A stretch of DNA of 64,000 nucleotides, from NCBI RefSeq assembly GCF_015319355.1, contig NZ_JADILU010000003.1:248001-312000 (forward strand). Reading direction: 5' to 3'. Of the stretch, positions 44,856-53,807 are shown piece by piece. The notes under the pieces are model-generated. The model made no database searches and was not told the origin of the DNA. It saw only the letters and a list, made by a program, of their open reading frames with translations. Source of the DNA: Psychroserpens luteus (lineage in GTDB: Bacteria; Bacteroidota; Bacteroidia; Flavobacteriales; Flavobacteriaceae). The position numbers were made by a program, and so were the translations under genes. Each line of letters opens with the position of its first letter. The first letter of the stretch is position 1.

Positions 44856-46424
44856 ATGGGTTTGAAAAGAAAAAAAATAGGATTAATATTTATTGTGGTG
44901 TTTGTTTTGGCGCTCATAGGTCTTTTTACGGTTAAGTATTTGGTTGACAATAAATTTGAAACTTACGTTAATAATCTTCCTAGTCATATAAATTTGCAAT
45001 ACGACGATGCTGATTTTGATATTATCTACGGAAATATGACTCTAGAAAACCCGTCAATTACCATTAAAGGTCAGGTAACGGATGAAATAAATGCTCAAAT
45101 AGCTTTCAAGTCTATTAAAATTAAAGATTTTGGATATTGGGATTTTTATAGAAATGACAATATTGATTTAGAACTCGTGCAATTATCTCAACCCAAAATC
45201 ACTTATTATCACAATAAGAAAGTAGAAGGTAAGAGCTATGATTCATTTTTGAATAGTGAACCTAATAAAACCTTTACTATCAAGACTTTCAAAATCGATC
45301 AAGCAGAAATTGAAGTATTTGATGTTCAAAACGATTCTTTATTATTTTCTACGGAAAATTTAAACCTTCAATTATCATCTATTGTTTCAAGCGCTTCTCG
45401 GGCATCAAAATTGCCATTTACATTTGAGGATGTATTGATTGCTTCAGAAAAAATAAAATATCGGTTGAATGAATTTGATGATTTGTTTATTGAATCTATC
45501 GAAATTAATCCAACAGATTCAAAGTTTTTAGGCCTTGAATTGAAAACTAAATATTTAAAAGAAGAGCTATCAAAACATTTAAAAACTGAGCGCGACCATT
45601 TTGATTTAAGCATTGCTTCCGTAGAAATAAAAAATCAAAACCTTGAATTTAAGAATGATGCTCCAGTATTATTTAATGCTAATAATGTAATTATAGACGC
45701 TCTTAATCTTGATGTTTATAGAGATAAGTTGGTGAATGATGATTTGAAGCATAAATCATTGTATAGTAAAATGTTAAGGGAGCTTAGTTTTGGTTTAGAT
45801 TTAAGTGAAGTTGTTGTCAAAAACGGACAAATAACCTACGAGGAAAAAGTTAAAGCAGACAAAAAAGCTGGTAAATTAGAGTTTTCAAATTTAGAAGCGT
45901 CAATTAAAAATGTTTCAAACATGAAAGAAGATGCAGAAGAAACAACTATTAGTATTTCTTCAAATTTCATGAAAGCGACACCTCTAAAAGTCGATTGGAA
46001 TTTTAATGTAAATGATGTCAATGACAGATTCATTTTTAAAGCAGATTTAGGACTTTTAAAAGTAGAGCACCTCAATCAATTTATGCAACCAAATCTTAAT
46101 ATAAAACTTGAAGGTGAGTTAATCAAAACCTATTTTACAATTGATGGTAATGCAAATACGTCAACAATAGATCTAAAAACAGATTATAACCAATTTGATA
46201 TTGTGATGCTTCAAGACAATGGTAGAGAGAAAAATAAATTGCTCTCTGGTTTAATCAATTTATTTGTATCAAAAAGCAGTAAAGACGAAACAGATAATTT
46301 TAGATATAGCGATACTAAAACAGTAGAACGTGATAAAACAAAGTCGGTTTTTAACTTCGTCTGGAAAAACACGCAAGCTGGATTATTATCTGCTATGGTT
46401 GGTGACGGTAAGAAGAAGAACTAA
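44856..46424 (+). CDS. AsmA-like / DUF748-type membrane-anchored protein
   Basis: A 522-residue protein with a basic start (GLKRKKIG), one membrane helix (about 9-27) and a long beta-rich periplasmic region typical of AsmA/DUF748 proteins: YDDADFDIIYGNMTLENPSI near the N-terminus and LGLLKVEHLNQFMQPNLNIKLEGELIKTYFTI near the C-terminus. Such proteins may bridge membranes or move lipids. A TATCTTTA box lies at 44843-44850, only 6 bp before the ATG. It converges on the M20 gene with a 4-bp stop overlap. Confidence 0.75.
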   Translation: MGLKRKKIGLIFIVVFVLALIGLFTVKYLVDNKFETYVNNLPSHINLQYDDADFDIIYGNMTLENPSITIKGQVTDEINAQIAFKSIKIKDFGYWDFYRNDNIDLELVQLSQPKITYYHNKKVEGKSYDSFLNSEPNKTFTIKTFKIDQAEIEVFDVQNDSLLFSTENLNLQLSSIVSSASRASKLPFTFEDVLIASEKIKYRLNEFDDLFIESIEINPTDSKFLGLELKTKYLKEELSKHLKTERDHFDLSIASVEIKNQNLEFKNDAPVLFNANNVIIDALNLDVYRDKLVNDDLKHKSLYSKMLRELSFGLDLSEVVVKNGQITYEEKVKADKKAGKLEFSNLEASIKNVSNMKEDAEETTISISSNFMKATPLKVDWNFNVNDVNDRFIFKADLGLLKVEHLNQFMQPNLNIKLEGELIKTYFTIDGNANTSTIDLKTDYNQFDIVMLQDNGREKNKLLSGLINLFVSKSSKDETDNFRYSDTKTVERDKTKSVFNFVWKNTQAGLLSAMVGDGKKKN

Positions 46425-47698
46425 TTGTTCAAATAATCTAAAGTCAACTGTGTAAAGGCTCTCATACCAAGTAGCATTCCGCTCTCATCAATCATAAAGT
46501 CAGGAGTATGGTGAGGAAATGATCCTTTAGATTCTGTTCCAGGTGTCATGCCTCCTAAAAAGAAATAAATACCAGGAACAACTTCTTGAAAATATGAAAA
46601 ATCCTCACCTCCAGTAGTTGCTTTCATAATCTGAACATTTTTTACACCTGCTACTTTTTGTAAAGAGGGGAGCATTTGATCTGTTAAATCAGGATCATTA
46701 TAAGTAATAGACGTTTGATTTCTGAATGTAATTGTAGCTTCTCCACCATATGCTTTAGCTATAGTCTCTGTCATTTCTTTCATTCGTCGTTCAATCATTT
46801 TACGCATTTCTGGGTCTAGAGTTCTTACGGTACCAATGAGTTCTGCAGTTTCAGGAATGATATTAAATCGTGTTCCTGCTGTTATTTTTCCAACTGTAAT
46901 AACTGCAGCTTCATCTGTTAAGTTGGCTTCTCTACTAATAATACTTTGCAATCCATCGATTATTTTTGATGAAATATAGATAGGATCCACTCCAGACCAA
47001 GGTTGAGAACCATGTGTTTGTTTTCCTTTTACATTAATCACAAATCGCTCTACAGAAGCCATGATTCCTCCTTTTTTATATTTTAAAATGCCAACAGGAG
47101 TTCCAGCGTTGATGTGTAAACCAAAAATCACATCCACTTTTGGGTTGTCTAAAACACCTTCTTTAATCATTAATTTTGCGCCACCTTCTTCTCCTGGAGG
47201 TGGACCTTCTTCTGCTGGTTGAAAAATGAATTTCACAGTACCTTTAATTTTATCTTTATGTTTTGATAACACCTCTGCAACTCCCATTAAAATTGCGGTA
47301 TGTGTGTCGTGACCACAAGCATGCATAACACCAGTCTTTGTTCCTAAGAATTCGGTTTCTACTGTGCTTTTGAAGGGTAAGTCATTACGTTCGGTCACTG
47401 GAAGTGCATCAATGTCTGCTCTTAAAGCCACAACCTTTCCTGGTAAATCACCTTTTAAAATACCAACGACTCCAGTATGAGCAACTCCAGTTTGTACTTC
47501 TAACCCTAAGGATTTTAGATGAGTAGCAATTTTTTCGGCTGTTTTAAATTCCTGATTGGATAATTCTGGGTTTTCATGAAAATGTCGACGCCATTCAATG
47601 ACTTTTGATTCGATATCTATAATATCTTTTTCAAGATCATTTTGTGAGAATGTTGTTAAACTTCCGAAGAAAATAGATAAAATAATGAGATAACGCAT
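46421..47698 (-). CDS. M20 family amidohydrolase (exported)
   Basis: A zinc amidohydrolase of the M20D group (hippurate/IAA-amino-acid hydrolase like), 425 residues. I start at the ATG at 47698, which begins a clean signal peptide (RYLIILSIFFGSLTTFSQ); the frame extends 12 codons further up. Metal motifs are MHACGHDTHTAILMG, FQPAEEGPPPGEEGG, GLHINAGTPVG and TTGGEDFSYF near the C-terminus. It probably hydrolyses N-acyl amino acids or peptides in the periplasm. Confidence 0.94.
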   Translation of the reverse strand: MRYLIILSIFFGSLTTFSQNDLEKDIIDIESKVIEWRRHFHENPELSNQEFKTAEKIATHLKSLGLEVQTGVAHTGVVGILKGDLPGKVVALRADIDALPVTERNDLPFKSTVETEFLGTKTGVMHACGHDTHTAILMGVAEVLSKHKDKIKGTVKFIFQPAEEGPPPGEEGGAKLMIKEGVLDNPKVDVIFGLHINAGTPVGILKYKKGGIMASVERFVINVKGKQTHGSQPWSGVDPIYISSKIIDGLQSIISREANLTDEAAVITVGKITAGTRFNIIPETAELIGTVRTLDPEMRKMIERRMKEMTETIAKAYGGEATITFRNQTSITYNDPDLTDQMLPSLQKVAGVKNVQIMKATTGGEDFSYFQEVVPGIYFFLGGMTPGTESKGSFPHHTPDFMIDESGMLLGMRAFTQLTLDYLNN

Positions 47699-47842
47699 TT
47701 TATGAATGTTAGGATTAACCTTAAAGGTATTCAAAAAAACGCAAACTCTGTTTTTAGAGAGAATTGTTTATAATTATTCATAAAAACGTTTAATAAAAAC
47801 AGGGCTTTTGGTTAATTTCACGTTTGATAAAAAACGAAGAAT

Positions 47843-50161
47843 TTGGAGAAGTATTTAAGTCAATTAAACGAAGCACAATATGCACCAACGGTTCAAGTAG
47901 ATGGACCTATGATAATTATTGCAGGCGCAGGATCTGGTAAAACGAGAGTATTAACTTATCGCATTGCGTACTTGATGAGTAAAGGTGTTGATTCGTTTAA
48001 TATTTTAGCATTAACGTTTACCAACAAGGCAGCCAAAGAAATGAAAGGCAGAATTGCAGATATCGTTGGAGATGGTGAAGCAAAAAACCTGTGGATGGGA
48101 ACTTTTCACTCGGTTTTTGCTAAGATTTTGCGTTTTGAAGGCCATCATTTAGGGTTTCCAAGCAATTTTACAATTTACGACACCCAAGATTCGCAAAAAC
48201 TCATGGGCTCAATTATTAAAGAAATGGGCTTGGATAAGGATATCTATAAAACCAAGCAGGTTTATAGTCGTATTTCGTCTTATAAAAATAATTTAGTTAC
48301 CGTAAAAGCTTACTTGAAAAACTCAGAGTTGATTGAAGCAGATACTGCTGCAAGACGACCTAGAATGGGCGAAATCTATAAAAATTATGTAGATCGTTGT
48401 TTTAAAGCAGGTGCGATGGATTTTGATGATTTACTCCTACGTACTAATGAATTACTAACACGTTTTCCAAATGTGTTAGCGCAATATCAAAATAAGTTTA
48501 GATATATATTGGTTGATGAGTATCAGGATACGAATCATTCGCAGTATTTAATCGTTAGGGCTTTATCTGACCGTTTTCAGAATATCTGTGTTGTTGGTGA
48601 TGATGCGCAGAGTATTTATGCCTTTCGTGGTGCGAATATCAACAACATTTTGAATTTCCAGAAGGATTACGACGATGTCAAAGTGTATCGATTAGAACAG
48701 AATTACCGTTCAACAAAAAATATCGTAGGTGCAGCAAATTCTGTAATTGAACATAACAAAACTAAACTCGATAAAATTGTTTGGACCGCAAATGTTGAAG
48801 GTGAAAAAGTAAAAGTCAACCGATCACTTACTGATGGTGATGAAGGTCGTTTTGTTGCCAGTACCATTATGCAAAACAAAATGAATCATCAAATGCCTAA
48901 TAGTGATTTTGCTGTTTTATATAGAACCAATGCACAATCTAGAGCTATTGAAGATGCGCTTCGTAAACGTGATATTCCTTATCAAATTTATGGTGGATTG
49001 TCATTTTACCAACGTAAAGAGATTAAAGATGTTACTGCGTATTTACGATTAATTTTGAATCCTGCAGATGAAGAAGCATTAAAACGTGTGATTAATTATC
49101 CTGCGAGAGGTATTGGTCAAACCACTATTGATCGTTTGGTTGTTGCTGCTAATGGCTTCGGAAAAACGATTTTTGAAGTACTTCAACATATTGATCAAAT
49201 TGATATAAATATAAACAAGGGTACTAAAAATAAGCTGAGAGATTTTGTCACACTTATTGAGAGTTATCAAGTGATGAATCAAACAGCTAATGCTTTTGAG
49301 CTGACAGAGCATGTGACTAAATCTAGCAGATTAATTAGAGAAGTCAATAAGGACGGAACTCCAGAAGGTCAAGTGCGATTAGAAAACGTTGAGGAACTCT
49401 TAAATGGTATTAAAGATTTCGTAGAAGGTCAAATAGAAATTGCAGATGTAGGAGATTCTTTATCAGAATTTTTAGAGGATATTGCATTAGCTACCGATTT
49501 AGATGGTGATAAAGGCGATCCAAATCATGTGGCAATGATGACGATTCACTTGGCAAAAGGTTTAGAATTTTCTCATGTGTTTGTGGTTGGGATGGAAGAG
49601 GATTTATTCCCAAGTGCTATGAGTATGAATACTCGAAGTGAACTAGAGGAGGAGCGACGTTTGTTTTATGTGGCTTTGACCAGAGCAGAAAAACAGGCGT
49701 ATTTGACATATACCTTATCTCGTTACCGTTGGGGAAAATTAATTGATGCAGAGCCTAGTCGATTTATAGAAGAAATTGATGATCAATTTGTAGATGTCAT
49801 TACACCTGTAAATGATCCTAGACAAAACCCGATGTTGAGCCCAGATATTTTTGGTGATATTGCGCCAGATCGTATTCGGTTTCAAAAACCTATCAAACGT
49901 AGATCTGAAAGCAATAAGCCTCCAAAATTTGTAGCGCCTAAAAACTTGAAACGAGTAGCAAAATCAAGTGTTCCAGACAAGACTAATCTTTTTGATGGTA
50001 CTTTGGTCGTTGGTAACTTTGTTGAGCATAGTCGCTTCGGAAAAGGTGAAGTTCTAAATATAGAAGGCAAAGGTGCAGATGTTAAGGCTGAAATTAATTT
50101 TGAAGTTGGAGGTGTTAAGAAGTTGTTGTTGCGATTTGCTAAGTTGGATGTTTTAGGTTAA
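47843..50161 (+). CDS. UvrD/PcrA-type ATP-dependent DNA helicase
   Basis: Superfamily 1A 3'-5' helicase, 772 residues, for DNA repair and clearing of recombinase filaments. The start is TTG at 47843 giving MEKYLSQLNEAQYAP, the normal N-terminus of this family; no suitable ATG exists. Motifs: IIAGAGSGKTRVLTYR (Walker A, GAGSGKT 28-34), LALTFTNKAAKEMK, VDEYQDTNHSQY, GDDAQSIYAFRGA, LEQNYRST, TIHLAKGLEFSHVFVVGMEE and VALTRAEKQAYLTY. A C-terminal KOW/Tudor-like end (FVEHSRFGKGEVLNIEGKG) is present, as in PcrA. Confidence 0.95.
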   Translation: MEKYLSQLNEAQYAPTVQVDGPMIIIAGAGSGKTRVLTYRIAYLMSKGVDSFNILALTFTNKAAKEMKGRIADIVGDGEAKNLWMGTFHSVFAKILRFEGHHLGFPSNFTIYDTQDSQKLMGSIIKEMGLDKDIYKTKQVYSRISSYKNNLVTVKAYLKNSELIEADTAARRPRMGEIYKNYVDRCFKAGAMDFDDLLLRTNELLTRFPNVLAQYQNKFRYILVDEYQDTNHSQYLIVRALSDRFQNICVVGDDAQSIYAFRGANINNILNFQKDYDDVKVYRLEQNYRSTKNIVGAANSVIEHNKTKLDKIVWTANVEGEKVKVNRSLTDGDEGRFVASTIMQNKMNHQMPNSDFAVLYRTNAQSRAIEDALRKRDIPYQIYGGLSFYQRKEIKDVTAYLRLILNPADEEALKRVINYPARGIGQTTIDRLVVAANGFGKTIFEVLQHIDQIDININKGTKNKLRDFVTLIESYQVMNQTANAFELTEHVTKSSRLIREVNKDGTPEGQVRLENVEELLNGIKDFVEGQIEIADVGDSLSEFLEDIALATDLDGDKGDPNHVAMMTIHLAKGLEFSHVFVVGMEEDLFPSAMSMNTRSELEEERRLFYVALTRAEKQAYLTYTLSRYRWGKLIDAEPSRFIEEIDDQFVDVITPVNDPRQNPMLSPDIFGDIAPDRIRFQKPIKRRSESNKPPKFVAPKNLKRVAKSSVPDKTNLFDGTLVVGNFVEHSRFGKGEVLNIEGKGADVKAEINFEVGGVKKLLLRFAKLDVLG

Positions 50162-50308
50162 TTTTTTTTCATCGGAAATTTTATCTCGCAAAGTTTATTC
50201 AGGCGTAATAAAAAGTTTGCCTTTATTGGTGTTTTTGACTAACAATCTTTTTTAAAACTAACGATAATGTTGGTAGATATATCTCAAAATAGTTACAAAA
50301 TTTAAAAA

Positions 50309-50339
50309 TTTGTATTTATACCAATTTTTGGTATATTTG
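50309..50339 (+). promoter_or_regulatory. Promoter of parDE
   Basis: TTTG at 50309-50312, 19 nt, then TATATTTG at 50332-50339, 17 bp before the ATG: an exact consensus promoter. Confidence 0.8.
50317..50335. promoter_or_regulatory. Operator palindrome in the parDE promoter
   Basis: TATACCAA-TTT-TTGGTATA: a perfect 8-bp inverted repeat lying between the -33 and -7 elements and overlapping the latter. It is a natural site for the ParD ribbon-helix-helix dimer to repress its own operon. Confidence 0.7.
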
Positions 50340-50356
50340 ATATAAATCCTATCAAA

Positions 50357-50608
50357 ATGAATAAAAACACATCAATATCGTTAGGGAATTATTTTGACGA
50401 ATTCGTTCAAAGTCGAATAAAAGAAGGGCGTTTTAAAAATGTTAGTGAAGTTATAAGAGCAGGATTGAGGCTCTTAGAAGAAGAAGAAAGTAAAGTGATT
50501 GCATTGAGATATGCAATTCAGGATGGTATCGATAGCGGAATAGCTCATGACTTTGATCCTAAAGCACACCTTAAATCTTTAAAAACAAAAAAACATACGA
50601 ATGTCTAA
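50357..50608 (+). CDS. ParD-type antitoxin (ribbon-helix-helix)
   Basis: An 83-residue antitoxin of type II toxin-antitoxin systems. The N-terminal ISLGNYFDEFVQSRIKEGRFKNVSEVIRAGLRLLEEEE follows the ParD/CopG RHH pattern, with SEVIRAGLRLLE as the conserved second half. The C-terminal part, rich in Ala, Lys and His, should wrap around the toxin. The start ATG lies 17 bp from the -7 box, and the gene overlaps the toxin by 8 bp. Confidence 0.9.
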   Translation: MNKNTSISLGNYFDEFVQSRIKEGRFKNVSEVIRAGLRLLEEEESKVIALRYAIQDGIDSGIAHDFDPKAHLKSLKTKKHTNV

Positions 50609-50900
50609 ATTTAAGCTGACCAATAAGGCAGTTGAGGATTTATCGAATATTTGGTATTATACATTTGATACTTGGTCAGAAAAGCAAGCTGATATTTATT
50701 ATGAATCGCTTATTTTAAACTGCCAAGTAATTGCAGATAATTCATATTTAGGAATAAACTATGATGGAATTACTCATGATTTACTTGGCATGAAAGTCAA
50801 TCGACATATCATTTTCTATCGAATTACGAATGAAAACTATGTTGAGATAACGAGAATTTTACACGAACGAATGGATTTAAAAAAAAGAATAACTGAATAG
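50601..50900 (+). CDS. ParE-type toxin (RelE/ParE superfamily)
   Basis: A 99-residue toxin: FKLTNKAVEDLSNIWYYTFDTWSEKQADIYYESL at the N-terminus, LGMKVNRHIIFYRIT in the middle and VEITRILHERMDL at the C-terminus, all typical of ParE. The family targets DNA gyrase. It overlaps parD by 8 bp (start within ATGTCTAAA at 50601), so it is translated only with the antitoxin. The system looks intact. Confidence 0.92.
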   Translation: MSKFKLTNKAVEDLSNIWYYTFDTWSEKQADIYYESLILNCQVIADNSYLGINYDGITHDLLGMKVNRHIIFYRITNENYVEITRILHERMDLKKRITE

Positions 50901-50940
50901 AAATTACATTTCTATAGGCAAGTTAAATAATTTATGTTAA

Positions 50941-51909
50941 TTACTTCACCATAAAAACAGAGTTAATATTCCCTTTACCATCATATTCTTTAATAGGATT
51001 ATCAGGATCTAGTATCCAATTTCCGTCGATAATAAATTTGTAATAATGTTTTCCAGCAGGTAAGGGTAGGCGAAGTTTCCAATAATTGTTTTCTACTTTC
51101 TCCATTTCTATATCATCTTCATTCCAATCGTTGAATGAGCCAGCTAAAATAACACGATGAGCATCACTATGACCTTTGAGTAAAAAAGTAACGTATTTAC
51201 CAACGTTTATTAATGAGTTGTAGTGGCCAAATTCATTAAGGACTTTAGATGGGTTAGAAGGATCGACCATCCAATTACCATCAACAATAAATTTATATTC
51301 GTATTCTCCAGGTTTGATGTTTAATTTTAATTCCCAACCATTATCAATTTTGTGCATTCTTAAATCGTGCTCATCCCATCTATTAAAAGATCCAGCAACG
51401 ATGATTTTATTAGCATCATCATAACCTCTTAATCTAAAAGTTACATTGCCTTTATTATTAGGAATTGCAGCTTTAGTGTCCATTTTTAAGTTATAGACAT
51501 TGAGGTTACTTCTTTTTATATCAGATAATTTAATATTTGGGTCTAACTCAGATGGTTCTGCCCAATATTGATTATTGACAATAAATTTGAATTCCCAAGT
51601 GAATTCATCTCTAAAATCATTGATGTGTTTTCTAAGTTCATAAGTATTATCATCAACTTTGAGCATCTTCCAATCATATTTTGACCAATTATTGAACTCA
51701 CCAGCAACAACAACATTATCTATGTTTAAGTCTTCAAATTTGATATCGTCATTAGAATTGTCCTTAGTAAATTGTTCGTAATCAAACTTGCTAAATGTAA
51801 ACACTACGTAATTGCCATCAAACCGATATCCTTTGTCATTTTGAGCAAAAGACGTCCATGTTGCAAAAGCAATTAGTAAAATAATGATATGTTTAACTAT
51901 GGATTTCAC
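50941..51909 (-). CDS. Exported triple CBM48 / AMPK glycogen-binding-type protein
   Basis: A 322-residue protein with a signal peptide (ending ATWTSFAQ) and three successive glycogen-binding (CBM48-like E-set) domains, at about 28-130, 148-230 and 238-320. Each has an AGxFNxW motif (VVAGEFNNWSKYD, IIVAGSFNRWDEHD, VILAGSFNDWNEDD), a YEYKFIVDG-like strand and an ending W-x-DP (NQYWAEPSE, GNWMVDPSNP, GNWILDPDNP). There is no catalytic domain, so a binding role for alpha-glucan or another sugar is likely. It overlaps the retropepsin-like gene by 4 bp. Confidence 0.9.
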   Translation of the reverse strand: MKSIVKHIIILLIAFATWTSFAQNDKGYRFDGNYVVFTFSKFDYEQFTKDNSNDDIKFEDLNIDNVVVAGEFNNWSKYDWKMLKVDDNTYELRKHINDFRDEFTWEFKFIVNNQYWAEPSELDPNIKLSDIKRSNLNVYNLKMDTKAAIPNNKGNVTFRLRGYDDANKIIVAGSFNRWDEHDLRMHKIDNGWELKLNIKPGEYEYKFIVDGNWMVDPSNPSKVLNEFGHYNSLINVGKYVTFLLKGHSDAHRVILAGSFNDWNEDDIEMEKVENNYWKLRLPLPAGKHYYKFIIDGNWILDPDNPIKEYDGKGNINSVFMVK

Positions 51910-52868
51910 TGTTTGTTTAAAGGGAACTCTACAAAGTAAAGCTTTTCTTTTTTATAATTAATAATGGTACGCTGTTGTCTAAAGAATTCATAACCCAAAA
52001 TACCATCTAGTGAGGTACCAAAGGCTTCATTCATTTGATTAAGGTTTGTGAGCAATGTCGTCATAGGTGCAAAATAAATTCTATCACTTAGTTTAACACG
52101 ATACAATTTTCCTGCCATAACTTCAATCTTTTTCCCGCTAGCTCCAACAAGCATCAAACGTTTTGATGGAAAGAAGTATTTCAATACTTTTTTATTGGTT
52201 CTTTTGTTAAGTTGGTTGTATTCGGCAGCTGTATCTAAGCCAAATTTTAATAATTCATCATTGACAGATACTTCTAAAACAATGGTGTGTTTTTTTAATT
52301 TGAAATTTACCGTATCAATGATTTTTTCTAGATATTGTCTTGGATCTAATTTTTGACCTTCATAATTCACTCGAGACAAGGTGATTTGATTTAAATACAT
52401 GTCAATAAAAACTTCGTAGTCTTTTAAAATATCATAACCGATAATACCTAAAAGGTGAATTTTTTTACTCGTTTCAATATGAGATAAATCAATGACATCA
52501 GATTTTTTGTTTTCAATAGTAATATCCTTTATAATAAATTCTCGTAAACGTTTTTCTAAGGGATTGTCAATAAAATCAATAACTCCAGAAGCTTCTCTTG
52601 AATTACTATAATCGTTTTGTCGAGTTTTAAAATGAACTTTGTTGAGTATGAGTGTTTCAGATCCTGTATCAATTATAAAATTACCCTTTTGATTTAAAAG
52701 TTCTGCTTCAATAACGATAAGATTATCAATAAGTTTGAATGGAATTCTCGTTGTGTGTTCACTTAAAATTTCAGCTTTAGGAAACGTAATAGGCCCTGGA
52801 TTTGATTTAGAAAATCCATGTGAAGATGCTATAATTGCAAAAAAGAAGAATGTAAATAGATTCCGCAT
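51906..52868 (-). CDS. Two-lobed retropepsin-like aspartic protease
   Basis: A 320-residue exported protein with two aspartic-protease half-folds in one chain. The first has FIIDTGSETLIL (D67-T68-G69) and ends with GIIGYDILKDYEVFIDM; the second has FGLDTAAEYNQL (D212-T213-A214) and ends with GILGYEFFRQQRTIINY. Retroviral-type proteases usually provide one such half and dimerise; here the pair is fused, as in pepsins. The second motif is DTA, not DTG. A signal peptide (LFTFFFFAIIASSHGFS) is present. It overlaps the triple CBM48 gene by 4 bp, so the two are translationally coupled. Confidence 0.85.
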   Translation of the reverse strand: MRNLFTFFFFAIIASSHGFSKSNPGPITFPKAEILSEHTTRIPFKLIDNLIVIEAELLNQKGNFIIDTGSETLILNKVHFKTRQNDYSNSREASGVIDFIDNPLEKRLREFIIKDITIENKKSDVIDLSHIETSKKIHLLGIIGYDILKDYEVFIDMYLNQITLSRVNYEGQKLDPRQYLEKIIDTVNFKLKKHTIVLEVSVNDELLKFGLDTAAEYNQLNKRTNKKVLKYFFPSKRLMLVGASGKKIEVMAGKLYRVKLSDRIYFAPMTTLLTNLNQMNEAFGTSLDGILGYEFFRQQRTIINYKKEKLYFVEFPLNKQ

Positions 52869-52908
52869 ACTTAATAGACTACAAAACCATGAGTAATGTT
52901 ACACTTTT

Positions 52909-53760
52909 TTACTCTAAATGTGTTTGAGTAAACGCCTTCAACTTCGTCCAGGTATCCAACAATTCTAATCCAACCCAACCATGACCAGCATTTGGATAGA
53001 GTGTGAACTGATGAGTTACACCTAGCTCAGATAATTTTAAATCCATATCCACACCTTGACTTGTTGGAATCAATGGGTCTTGACCACCATAAAACAATAT
53101 CGTTGGAGGAGAAGTTGTCGTTGCTTGGTGATACGGACTTATCTCTTCTAAATAGGCTGTTGATGTATCAATTCCAAAAGTGTCAATGATCTCCTGAAGT
53201 AAAGGATCTTCGTTTTCTAAATATGCAGGATCTGTAAAATTAGCAGGTCCTACAATACTTGCAACCATTTTTACATCATCGTTTGTGTCAAATGCATAAC
53301 TCCAAAGCATTGATAAATGTGCTCCAGCGCTAGTTCCTAAAAACCCAATATCATTAGAAATTACATAGTCATTTTGATTTGTTTTAAGTAAGTTGACAAT
53401 AGTTGTAATATCATCTATTTGCATTGGGTAAGGTTGATTGTCTGAATCTGCAAGTCTATAATTTATATTCACAATTGCAATATTTGGTAAGTCTTGAAGA
53501 CTGAGATCTTTTAAAGGATTCATATCTGCTTTATCACCAGAAGTCCATCCACCTCCATGAACTAAAATTAAGACTTTAGTGTCTAAAGTTCGGTTTGCTG
53601 GTAGATAGATATCAAAGACTTGATCACTATCAGTTCCGTAGGATACATTTAATTCTTGACGAAATTCTAGAGGTGTACTATCTTGAGAATCATCACTTGA
53701 GCATGACACAATTCCGAAGGAAATAAAAAGTAATAGGAAAGTGATTTTAAATGTCTTCAT
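52909..53760 (-). CDS. Alpha/beta hydrolase, BD-FAE-type esterase lipoprotein
   Basis: A 283-residue lipoprotein esterase. The lipobox IVSC is followed by SSDDSQDS, an acidic surface-export-like stretch. The oxyanion segment is LVHGGGWTSGDKAD, the nucleophile elbow is GTSAGAHLS, and the catalytic Asp and His are in YGGQDPLIP and NAGHGW. The family includes feruloyl and acetyl xylan esterases and related lipases. It precedes the retropepsin gene by 40 bp on the same strand and is divergent from the Sua5/YciO gene. Confidence 0.9.
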   Translation of the reverse strand: MKTFKITFLLLFISFGIVSCSSDDSQDSTPLEFRQELNVSYGTDSDQVFDIYLPANRTLDTKVLILVHGGGWTSGDKADMNPLKDLSLQDLPNIAIVNINYRLADSDNQPYPMQIDDITTIVNLLKTNQNDYVISNDIGFLGTSAGAHLSMLWSYAFDTNDDVKMVASIVGPANFTDPAYLENEDPLLQEIIDTFGIDTSTAYLEEISPYHQATTTSPPTILFYGGQDPLIPTSQGVDMDLKLSELGVTHQFTLYPNAGHGWVGLELLDTWTKLKAFTQTHLE

Positions 53761-53807
53761 AATAAAATAATTAATTACTTTTAAACGTAATTGTAAGGTA
53801 CAATATT

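Noticed and set aside
46421-46424. 4-bp stop overlaps (also 16083-16086) as a regulatory feature
   Set aside because: Convergent overlaps of TTA/TAA are common in compact genomes and need no special cause.
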